Assembly (NCBI RefSeq): GCF_022678625.1
Contig: NZ_JALBYQ010000001.1
Location: forward strand, 62,001 to 126,000
Source of the DNA: Aliiroseovarius subalbicans
GTDB taxonomy: Bacteria > Pseudomonadota > Alphaproteobacteria > Rhodobacterales > Rhodobacteraceae
Reading direction: 5' to 3'
Length of the DNA stretch: 64,000 bases
Shown here: positions 34,864 through 42,237 of the stretch, piece after piece
How the letters are laid out: each line of letters starts with the position of its first letter
Numbering within the stretch: position 1 is the stretch's first letter
Translations under genes and position numbers: made by a program
Notes under the pieces: model-generated
Told to the model about the DNA's origin: nothing
The model's database searches: none
What the model saw: only the letters and a program-made list of their open reading frames with translations

Positions 34864-35691
34864 TTAGTTTGTGTTGGCAAAGTCGAAGTCGTACCACTTT
34901 TCAGAGAGCTCGGCCAAAGTGCCGTCTTCGCGAAGGGCTTCGACGATTTCACCGACTTTCGCGCTGAATTCTTCGTCGCCAAGATCCACGGCCACTGCCA
35001 GCGGTTCAAAGAACAGCGGCTCGCCCAGAACCCGGATCGGGTAGCCGTTCTTGATCGCGTCCAGGAAGTTCGGCAGGCTGCCGATCATCGCATTGATGCG
35101 AACGCCGTCACCCAACCGCAGTTCGTCAATCACGGGAATGTCGGTGCCATAGGTCTTGATCTCTCCCGGGTCGATTTCATAATCAAATTCCGGCACGCCG
35201 ACCGCGTCAATCACCAGGTCATGACGCAGGTATTGTTCCCAGGTCGAGGCCGCGCTGACGCCGATGGTGCGACCATTCAGGTCGGAATGAGCCTGTGCAT
35301 CGCTGTCGTTATGCACCGCGACCGAAGCCGGCACATAGTAGTAGATCGCCGGAAAGCTCAGCACTTCGGCGCGTTCCTTGGTCGGCGTCATGGAACCAAC
35401 CGAGATATCCCAGCGGCCGGCCCAGTTACCTGCGGTGATCAGGCTCCAATCCGGGGTGACGAATGCGGCCTCGACGCCCAGCTTGGCGGCAATGGCGCGA
35501 GCGACGTCAACGTCGAACCCATCCATTTCGTTGTTTTCATCCAGAAAGCTCTGGGGTGGCCAGGCCGGGTCGGTTGAGATGCGCAGGACGCCGTCGGCCA
35601 TCACCTTGTCCAACACGTCGCCTGCCTGTAGCGCCCCGGCGCTCATGGTTAGGGCGACCGCAACCGCGGCCAATTTTTTGAAAGTATTCAT
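34864..35691 (-). CDS. Polar amino-acid-type ABC transporter, periplasmic binding protein
   Basis: A 275-residue family 3 solute-binding protein. The signal peptide is residues 1-22 (ALTMSAGALQA). The mature opening VLRISTDPAWPPQSFLDENNEMDGFDVDVARAIAAKLG is the classical SBP3 motif, with the AGRWDISVGSMTPTKERAEVLSF hinge. Ligands of this family are amino acids and opines. The context suggests an N-methylated or quaternary amino acid. The ATG at 35691 has a strong AGAGGAGG. Confidence 0.92.
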   Translation of the reverse strand: MNTFKKLAAVAVALTMSAGALQAGDVLDKVMADGVLRISTDPAWPPQSFLDENNEMDGFDVDVARAIAAKLGVEAAFVTPDWSLITAGNWAGRWDISVGSMTPTKERAEVLSFPAIYYYVPASVAVHNDSDAQAHSDLNGRTIGVSAASTWEQYLRHDLVIDAVGVPEFDYEIDPGEIKTYGTDIPVIDELRLGDGVRINAMIGSLPNFLDAIKNGYPIRVLGEPLFFEPLAVAVDLGDEEFSAKVGEIVEALREDGTLAELSEKWYDFDFANTN

Positions 35692-35722
35692 TTTTTCCTC
35701 CTCTGTATGAATTCAGCTTGGC

Positions 35723-35750
35723 ATTTGGTTTTGCGAATTGCGAACCAAAT
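35723..35750. repeat. Inverted repeat between amine oxidase and binding-protein genes
   Basis: ATTTGGTT (35723-35730) pairs with AACCAAAT (35743-35750) around a loop holding two TTGCG copies. It could be a weak terminator or an operator for separate expression of the transporter. Confidence 0.45.
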
Positions 35751-35775
35751 CTGAGAATCCTCGGTTTTTTGGGAA

Positions 35776-37080
35776 TCAACGCTCTTTGCGCCGATGCGCG
35801 AAATTTGATGCGGCGCAGATGGTGTCGGCAACGATTGCCCCTGCGAAGCTTCCATTCCAGCGCAGGCCATACGGGGCAAAAAGCTCGTGCCGCTTCCCGT
35901 TTTCGGCGATTGTTTCGGCCAGCACTTTGCCCAGGGCAGGACCCGTGTTCAGACCGTGGCCCCCCAGCGCAGTCGCGGTCCAGACTTCAGGCTGCACCTC
36001 TTGCAGATAGGGCATCTTGTGGCGCGCATATCCCATCAGCCCGGTCCACGCGACGTCGACCTCGACATCGGCGATCTGTGGGAAAACCTCGACCACGCGG
36101 GCTTTCATCATCTCAGTAAGGTTCTCAGGCTCTTTTGCCATCGCCGACATGCCACCACCCCACAAAAGCTCTCCGGTCGGGGTGACACGGAAATAGTCAC
36201 AGCTGAGCCGTGTGTCAGCAACGGCGGCAGGGGTGGCCATGATGTCCCCGATGCGGTCACCCAGACCACGGGTGCTGATCACATAGGTCGCGATTGGCAA
36301 GACCGCGTGGTGCACCCTGCCAAACTCGTGCCCCCCATAGCCGCTGCCGCACAGCACCAGATGTCTGGCCTTTACTGTTCCGTTTTCCGTCTTCACGACC
36401 TTTTCCGTGCCGGACGTGTTCATCGCGGTCATGGAGGAGTTTTCAAAGACTTGCCCACCTGACGCCACAAGGTTTTCGGCAAGGCCAAGGCAATAGTTCA
36501 GCGGGTGGATATGATATCCGTCCGGGTCGTACATGCCGTCGAAATAGCGTTCGGATTTCACCAGCTCACGCATTTTGTCCGGGGGCAGATAGTCCAGGTT
36601 TTCGCCCAGGACATCGTTGGCCTCGCGCTGCCAGGCCTTCAAACCCTCGGTATCGGGGTGGCGCGAGGCAAGGATGACCCCGGCGATTGGATCGACTCCG
36701 GGAAGCGCCAGGTTACGGGTGTTGTCCAGAACAGCCCGGATGCCTTCGTGCGACAGGTCATGCAACGCGCGCGCGGCTTTTTGGCCCGATCGGGCGCGGA
36801 TCGACCCGGTGGAGGCAGCAAACCCCGAGCTCAAAAGCCCGCCGTTGCGTCCGCTGGCGCCCCAGGCGATGCGTTTGGCCTCCAACAGCACAACGGATTT
36901 GCCGCGCTGCGCCAGTTCCCAGGCCGCGCTGACCCCGGCAATGCCACCCCCGACAACGCAGACGTCGGCCTCGACCAGACCCTTCAGCGGCGCGCGCGCG
37001 GGTTGTGCCTGACTGGTACGGGTGTAGTAGCTGTCGATGTAACCGGCCACATTTTCCGACGGCAGATTGGTCTGCGTCAT
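35776..37080 (-). CDS. FAD-dependent amine/amino-acid oxidase (DAO family, PuuB-like)
   Basis: A 434-residue DAO-superfamily flavoenzyme resembling gamma-glutamylputrescine oxidase. The dinucleotide fold is ADVCVVGGGIAGVSAAWELAQRGKSVVLLEA, followed by ASGRNGGLLSSGF. The C-terminal flavin contacts are in WTATALGGHGLNTGPALGKVLAE. It would oxidise a C-N bond of an amine or N-methyl amino acid, giving an imine and hydrogen peroxide or reduced carrier. The start ATG overlaps the stop of the flavoenzyme before it. The substrate is unknown; the demethylase neighbours suggest an N-methylated amino acid. Confidence 0.88.
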   Translation of the reverse strand: MTQTNLPSENVAGYIDSYYTRTSQAQPARAPLKGLVEADVCVVGGGIAGVSAAWELAQRGKSVVLLEAKRIAWGASGRNGGLLSSGFAASTGSIRARSGQKAARALHDLSHEGIRAVLDNTRNLALPGVDPIAGVILASRHPDTEGLKAWQREANDVLGENLDYLPPDKMRELVKSERYFDGMYDPDGYHIHPLNYCLGLAENLVASGGQVFENSSMTAMNTSGTEKVVKTENGTVKARHLVLCGSGYGGHEFGRVHHAVLPIATYVISTRGLGDRIGDIMATPAAVADTRLSCDYFRVTPTGELLWGGGMSAMAKEPENLTEMMKARVVEVFPQIADVEVDVAWTGLMGYARHKMPYLQEVQPEVWTATALGGHGLNTGPALGKVLAETIAENGKRHELFAPYGLRWNGSFAGAIVADTICAASNFAHRRKER

Positions 37081-39143
37081 GATCTGGGTTCCTCGTCGGA
37101 AAGACTGGTGCGTTCAAACCTGAGCGGCATGTCCGGGTCGACCGGATTGTCGAGCGTCCGGGCATAGCGGTGGCCGGCATAATTGGCGGTTGCGATGATT
37201 CCCGGCGCCTCGCAATCCCCAATCCGCGTCAGGCTGAAGGGCAGGGGCTCTGCGTGGGCCCGTGCCATCAACTCGTGGTACAATGCGTCGTTGGGTTGGC
37301 GTTGCGTGACCATGACCAGACCGGTCACGGAAAGCGGTCGTTTCCGGTCGGTATAGGCACAGGTCATCTGCGCGGTTTGCCCGTCGAAGGATGACAGGGC
37401 GTGAGAGACCAGGGGTTCCACCCCCATCTCCATCAACCGCGTGCGGGCGCGCCAACGCTCTTCGGTGTTTGAGGCCCAGGCTGAGATGGAATCAGAAGGT
37501 GTTGCCAGGGTCACCGGCAATCCTGCTGCGCGTAGCTTTTCGGCAATCACGCCGCCCAGGTAATAACCGTTTTCATCATACACCAGCGTCGCCCCGGTGG
37601 GCAGTTTGCCGACCATAATGTCATCTGCGGTCAACACGTCGACGTCGTCGGCGGCAACACTGACATAGTTTTCGCCATCAAATCGGTCGCGCCGCCAGCG
37701 CGCACCGGTTGCGATTGCGACGTGATCGGCGCCAAAGCCCAGCACGTCCTCGGCGTTCAATTCGCTGTCGCGGTAGATCTCGACATTGGCCATTTCGCCC
37801 AATTGCTGTTCACGGTAATTGCGCACGCGGGCGTATTCGCTGAGTCCGGGAAGCGCGCTTTCCAGTGTCACCCGCCCGCCCAGGACCTTGCGCGCCTCGG
37901 CAAGGGTTACGTGATACCCGCGCTGGCCAAGGGCGCGCGCGGCCTCCAGCCCGGCGGGGCCAGCGCCGACGATCAGGATTTTGCTGTCCGACCCTTTGGC
38001 CGCGATGTTTTCCGGGTGCCACCCTTTGCGCCATTCCTCACCCATCGTCGGGTTCTGTGTGCAGCGGATCGGCACGCCGGTGTTGTCGCCCGCATAGCAG
38101 ACGTTGCAGCCAATGCATTCGCGGATCGCATCAACCTCACCGGTCTTGATCTTTTGCGGCAGAAATGGATCGGCGATCGAGGGCCGGGCGGCGCCGATAA
38201 AGTCGGTGATGCCGCGTTTGACCTGGCTCAGCATCGTATCGGGCGAGGTGAATCGCCCGACCGTGACCACCGGCTTGTTCGTCACCGATTTGACCCAGTT
38301 CATATAGGGTTCCAGCGGCGCCTCGCTTGCGAAGCGCGACACCCCCATTTCAAGGGAGTAATCCTGGATATTGATGTCCCAAAGATCGGGCAGGTCGCTG
38401 AGCATCTCGAACATCTCGCGCCGTTCACCCAGCACCGGTTGACCGTCCTCGCCGATGGTTTCATCGGCCGCAAATCGGACCGCAACCGCACAGGTGTCGC
38501 CCACCGCATCTTTGGTTTCCTCGATCAACTCGCGGATCAGCCGGATGCGGTTTTCCAATGACCCGCCGTATTCGTCGCTGCGGGAGTTGCGTTGCGGGTC
38601 GAGGAAGTGCGACAGTAGATATTCATGGGTTGCATAGACATAAACGATGTCGAACCCGGCCTTTTTGGCGCGGAGCGCCGCGTTGCGGTGCCAGCGGCGG
38701 AAATCGCGGATATCGGTCTTGTCCATTGCCCGTGTCTGGATTGGGTTGCCACCTTTTTCGGGAAAGCTTCCCAAGTCAATCGGCACCTCCCGCGTCAGGG
38801 CGTTGGCCACGCCCGATCCACCATGCCACAACTCCACCCCGGCCAACGCCCCGTGAGCGTGCACCTTGTCTGTCATCAGGCGGTGGGCGTGAATGTCGTG
38901 GTCGTCCCACAGCGCAGAGGAGACATAAGGCAGGTTGTCAGAATTGGGGTGGATCGAGCAATACTCGGTATTCACCACGCCCCAGCCACCCTCGGCTTTG
39001 ACCCCGCGCATCTCGGCAACGGATTTGGGTCTCAACCAGCCCATGCCAGTGCAATGTGGCACCTGATAGAAACGGTTTGGGGCCGTCACCGGGCCGATTT
39101 TCACCGGTTCGAACAGGATGTCGTATCTTGGGTCACGCGGCAT
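37077..39143 (-). CDS. TMADH-like FMN/4Fe-4S/FAD oxidoreductase (demethylase type), copy 1
   Basis: A 688-residue enzyme of the trimethylamine dehydrogenase / DgcA / 2,4-dienoyl-CoA reductase family. The TIM barrel keeps FYQVPHC, whose Cys31 corresponds to the covalent 6-S-cysteinyl FMN site of TMADH. The 4Fe-4S motif CIGCNVC plus RCTQNP lies at about 345-370. The ADP/NAD folds start at ILIVGAGPAGLEAARALGQRGYHVTLAEA. Such enzymes oxidatively remove N-methyl groups. It is overlapped by the oxidase downstream and separated by 14 bases from its paralogue. Confidence 0.9.
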   Translation of the reverse strand: MPRDPRYDILFEPVKIGPVTAPNRFYQVPHCTGMGWLRPKSVAEMRGVKAEGGWGVVNTEYCSIHPNSDNLPYVSSALWDDHDIHAHRLMTDKVHAHGALAGVELWHGGSGVANALTREVPIDLGSFPEKGGNPIQTRAMDKTDIRDFRRWHRNAALRAKKAGFDIVYVYATHEYLLSHFLDPQRNSRSDEYGGSLENRIRLIRELIEETKDAVGDTCAVAVRFAADETIGEDGQPVLGERREMFEMLSDLPDLWDINIQDYSLEMGVSRFASEAPLEPYMNWVKSVTNKPVVTVGRFTSPDTMLSQVKRGITDFIGAARPSIADPFLPQKIKTGEVDAIRECIGCNVCYAGDNTGVPIRCTQNPTMGEEWRKGWHPENIAAKGSDSKILIVGAGPAGLEAARALGQRGYHVTLAEARKVLGGRVTLESALPGLSEYARVRNYREQQLGEMANVEIYRDSELNAEDVLGFGADHVAIATGARWRRDRFDGENYVSVAADDVDVLTADDIMVGKLPTGATLVYDENGYYLGGVIAEKLRAAGLPVTLATPSDSISAWASNTEERWRARTRLMEMGVEPLVSHALSSFDGQTAQMTCAYTDRKRPLSVTGLVMVTQRQPNDALYHELMARAHAEPLPFSLTRIGDCEAPGIIATANYAGHRYARTLDNPVDPDMPLRFERTSLSDEEPRS

Positions 39144-39157
39144 CGTCGGCTCCTTGG

Positions 39158-41209
39158 TCAGTCGTCGGCCAGGGCGGGCAGTTCGCGCCGGAACGGCACT
39201 CCGTCCGGGATCGGCTCGCCCAACTCACGGGCGAAGCGGTGGCCGGAATAAGTGGCGGCGGCAATTGTGCCTGGGGCCAGGCAATCGCCGATCCTGGTAA
39301 GCGATTTCGGCGCTTGCGCCATCGCCGAGAGGTCCGTGAACAGGTCGTCAATAGCGTCGCGCATGGTGACCAGAACCGCCGCGCCACAGGGCAGGCTCTG
39401 GCGTTTGTCGCTGTAAATGCAGGCCAGTTCAGCCATGTCTCCGGTGATTGCCAGCAGATTGTGCAGCGGCACAATGTTGACGCCCAGGTCGATCAGACGA
39501 CTTTGAATGCGGCCCTGCTCCATGGTGTTGTGGGTCCAGTGCGACACATCCGCGGCGGGGGTGACATAGGTCACCTCGTGTCCTTCAAGACGCAGTTTCT
39601 CGGCCATGAGACCACCAATATAGTAATAATCGTCGTCAAACACGATCACCGGTCCACGGGGGATGGCCCCGGCGCTGATGTCGTCGGGCGTGAGCACCTG
39701 CGCGTCTGGAGCGGTCGGAATGCCATGCGGGTTTGACCGTCCTTTGCCCGAGGCGGACCATTTTGAGCCTGTTGCGATCACCACGTGGTCGGCCTCAAAC
39801 TCCAGCACCTGCTCGGCGGTCAGCCTGCTTTGGCAATAGACGGCGACGTTGGCCATCTGGCTTATCTGATATTGCCGGTAATCCGCCACACGCCCCCATT
39901 CGGCCAGGCCGGGCAGGCGGCTTTCCACCGCCACGCGTCCCCCTGTTTCGGCCTCGGCCTCGGCCAGGGTCACCTGGTATCCACGCTGACCCAGGGCGCG
40001 CGCGGCCTCAAGTCCCGAGGGGCCACCACCAACTACCAGCACGCTTTCGACGGCCTTGGCCGGGGGGATGCGTTCCGGGTGCCAGCCCCGCCGCCATTCT
40101 TCGCCCATGGTTGGATTTTGCGTGCAGCGCAGTGGCGTGGCCAGGAAATCGCCGGTGACACACATGTTGCAGCCAATGCATTCGCGAATGTCTTCGATCC
40201 GGCCTTCGCTGATCTTGTTGGGCAGAAACGGGTCGGCAATCGACGGACGTGCCGCGCCGATCAGGTCGATCACGCCGTTCTTGACGAGGGATACCATCGC
40301 ATCGGGCGAAGTGTAACGCCCGACCCCGACCACCGGTTTGCCGGTGGCCTGTTTCACGAAGGCAAGATGGCTGTCCTGATAGCCCTGAGGTTCAAACCGC
40401 GAGGTCGAGCTGTCAAACGGCCAATCGCCGACCTGCATGTCCCACAGGTCCACAAGGTCGGACATCATGTGGATCACGTCGCGGCCTTCTTCGTTGCACA
40501 CAGGTCCGTTCGCACGCTCTTCCAGCAACAACCCCATACGGATTGCCACTGCTGATCGGTCGCCGACCGCGTCGCGCACGTCGCTCAGAACCTCGCGCAA
40601 CAGGCGTGCGCGGTTTTCCAGCGATCCACCGTATTCATCGCCACGTTCGTTGTGCTGGCGCGACAGGAACTGGGTGAAGGTGGTCATCGAGTGGCCACAG
40701 TAGAGGTAGATGATATCAAACCCGACCTTTTTGCACCGCAGCGCCGCATCCACGTGCATCTTGCGCAGCGCCTTGATGTCGGTCTTGTCCATCGGGCGGA
40801 CATGGATCGGGTCAAGCAAATCGACGGGACGCGCGCTTGGCCCGACCGGGATTTCCCGACTGTAGTGGTTCGAAGCCCCACCGCCCAAATGTGCCAGCTC
40901 GGCCCCGGCCAGCGCCCCGTGGGCATGCACCCCGTCCACCATCTTTTGCAGGATTGGCATGTCCTGATCGTCCCACAGCCGCGCCTCGGGGATCGGGCTC
41001 AGTTCGGACATATGCGAGACTTCCATCTCTTCCGTATTCACCACGCCCCAGCCGCCCTCAGCCTTGATCCGCCGCATCTCGGCCATCGAGGACGGGTAGC
41101 GGTAGCCCATGCCGTTGCAATGAGGCACCTGATAGAACCGGTTTGGCGCCGTTACCGGGCCGATTTTCACTGGTTCGAACAGGATGTCATATCGTGGGTC
41201 ACGGGTCAT
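39158..41209 (-). CDS. TMADH-like FMN/4Fe-4S/FAD oxidoreductase (demethylase type), copy 2
   Basis: A 683-residue paralogue of the preceding enzyme, with a nearly identical first 35 residues (FYQVPHCNGMGY, Cys31 kept). Its cluster motif is CIGCNMC with RCTQNP, and VLVVGGGPSGLEAARALGQRGYQVTLAEA is the nucleotide fold. Divergence is greatest in the middle of the barrel, where substrate is held, so the two copies may act on successive methylated forms. It is coupled to the TetR gene by ATGA. Confidence 0.9.
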   Translation of the reverse strand: MTRDPRYDILFEPVKIGPVTAPNRFYQVPHCNGMGYRYPSSMAEMRRIKAEGGWGVVNTEEMEVSHMSELSPIPEARLWDDQDMPILQKMVDGVHAHGALAGAELAHLGGGASNHYSREIPVGPSARPVDLLDPIHVRPMDKTDIKALRKMHVDAALRCKKVGFDIIYLYCGHSMTTFTQFLSRQHNERGDEYGGSLENRARLLREVLSDVRDAVGDRSAVAIRMGLLLEERANGPVCNEEGRDVIHMMSDLVDLWDMQVGDWPFDSSTSRFEPQGYQDSHLAFVKQATGKPVVGVGRYTSPDAMVSLVKNGVIDLIGAARPSIADPFLPNKISEGRIEDIRECIGCNMCVTGDFLATPLRCTQNPTMGEEWRRGWHPERIPPAKAVESVLVVGGGPSGLEAARALGQRGYQVTLAEAEAETGGRVAVESRLPGLAEWGRVADYRQYQISQMANVAVYCQSRLTAEQVLEFEADHVVIATGSKWSASGKGRSNPHGIPTAPDAQVLTPDDISAGAIPRGPVIVFDDDYYYIGGLMAEKLRLEGHEVTYVTPAADVSHWTHNTMEQGRIQSRLIDLGVNIVPLHNLLAITGDMAELACIYSDKRQSLPCGAAVLVTMRDAIDDLFTDLSAMAQAPKSLTRIGDCLAPGTIAAATYSGHRFARELGEPIPDGVPFRRELPALADD

Positions 41210-41919
41210 GGCTTCGACCTTTTTCTGTTTGCTGCGTCAGGCGCTTGTGAATGCTTGAAATGGTCGGGAAAGTTCTGAGCAAGATAGGTCTCGACCCGCC
41301 GCATCGCGTCGTGGCGAGAGAATTTTCCGGGATACATCAGTATGTTGAGCCAGAAGCCATCGTATAGCCCCTCAAGGGTGAAGGCGATGTCTTCGGGATC
41401 GAGCCCCTCATACCCGCCGTCGGCAATGATCTGGCGACAAAGTGTCGTGGACAGCTCGCGGCGTTCACTATCGATCTTGTTGACGATATCGCGGTAATGG
41501 CTGCGCGATCCCGCTTCGCCGAAAAACCCGTACCAGGTCGCGATCTTCTTGCGACTGCAGATGTGCGGATGAAAATGCGATGCGGCGATGGCGCGCAACT
41601 TGGTTTGCGGGCTGAGGTCGGCTTTTTCATACCCGGCTTTCCAGTGTGCGTGGTGCTCTTCAGCAAGAAAACGCAGGGTTTCCTCAAGCAGCTTTTCCTT
41701 GGTCTCGAAGTAAAAGTTCGCCTGTCCGACCGACAGCCCGGCAAGACCGGTGATCCGGCCCATTGTGGTGCCCGATATCCCGTGTTTCCGGATGCAATCG
41801 ATTGTCGCATCAATCAGCTGCTGCCGCCGCCGCACCCGGGTTGTGGTGCGCTTGCCGGTTGTGGATCCGGGTCCCTCGTGCAAAACGCTTTCTTTCGGCA
41901 TTTTGATTAGAGGCCTCAT
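41206..41919 (-). CDS. TetR family regulator, BetI-like
   Basis: A 237-residue TetR regulator. The helix-turn-helix (about 28-75) contains QQLIDATIDCIRKHGISGTTMGRITGLAGLSVGQANFYFETKEKLLEET, close to BetI of choline/betaine metabolism. The ligand domain follows. It heads the demethylase operon (ATGA overlap) and probably represses it until a betaine-like ligand arrives. The start could be 41919 or an ATG at 41901. Neither has a strong Shine-Dalgarno. Confidence 0.88.
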   Translation of the reverse strand: MRPLIKMPKESVLHEGPGSTTGKRTTTRVRRRQQLIDATIDCIRKHGISGTTMGRITGLAGLSVGQANFYFETKEKLLEETLRFLAEEHHAHWKAGYEKADLSPQTKLRAIAASHFHPHICSRKKIATWYGFFGEAGSRSHYRDIVNKIDSERRELSTTLCRQIIADGGYEGLDPEDIAFTLEGLYDGFWLNILMYPGKFSRHDAMRRVETYLAQNFPDHFKHSQAPDAANRKRSKP

Positions 41920-41942
41920 AACATTGGAAATTACAGAATATT

Positions 41943-41958
41943 TCGAACGATCATTCGA
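41943..41958. promoter_or_regulatory. Candidate TetR/BetI-like operator
   Basis: TCGAA (41943-41947) and TTCGA (41954-41958) form an inverted repeat with 6-base spacing, in an AT-rich stretch 24 bases above the regulator start. Its place fits autoregulation. Confidence 0.5.
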
Positions 41959-42237
41959 TTGAAGGTTAGGGCGGCATCAAATCCGAGTCAAGCCGCCCCC
42001 CCCAGTGACCGACGCCCCAGCGACACTTGGGGAGCCCTTCCCGGCTTGGCTATGCCGCCGCCCACCGTACGCCGGCCTTAACGCGCGTTAATCACCTTTT
42101 GATACCCCTTTCAGCGTTGTGGACCACGTGTCCGCCCCCCGTGCGACCGGCCGTCCATTCAGACGGCGCGGATGGTGTGCGCCATCTGCCGAACCCCGGG
42201 GGGGCATGCATGACTTTGTGACCTGAAAGGGAATTGA
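41959..42237. other. Gene-free stretch between TetR and beta-helix genes
   Basis: Part of a 318-base gap. It contains the perfect 14-base palindrome TTAACGCGCGTTAA at 42078-42091 and the Shine-Dalgarno AAAGGGAATTGA just before 42238. The rest is GC-rich with no reading frame I would call and no RNA gene recognised. Confidence 0.6.
42078..42091. promoter_or_regulatory. Palindrome TTAACGCGCGTTAA upstream of beta-helix gene
   Basis: Two TTAA half-sites separated by six bases, close to but not the same as the CtrA consensus (TTAA-N7-TTAAC). It lies 147 bases above the ATG. It may be a CtrA-type or other response-regulator site. Confidence 0.4.

Noticed and set aside
42078-42091. A true CtrA site
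   Set aside because: The spacing between TTAA halves is six, not seven, so it is listed only as a CtrA-like palindrome.
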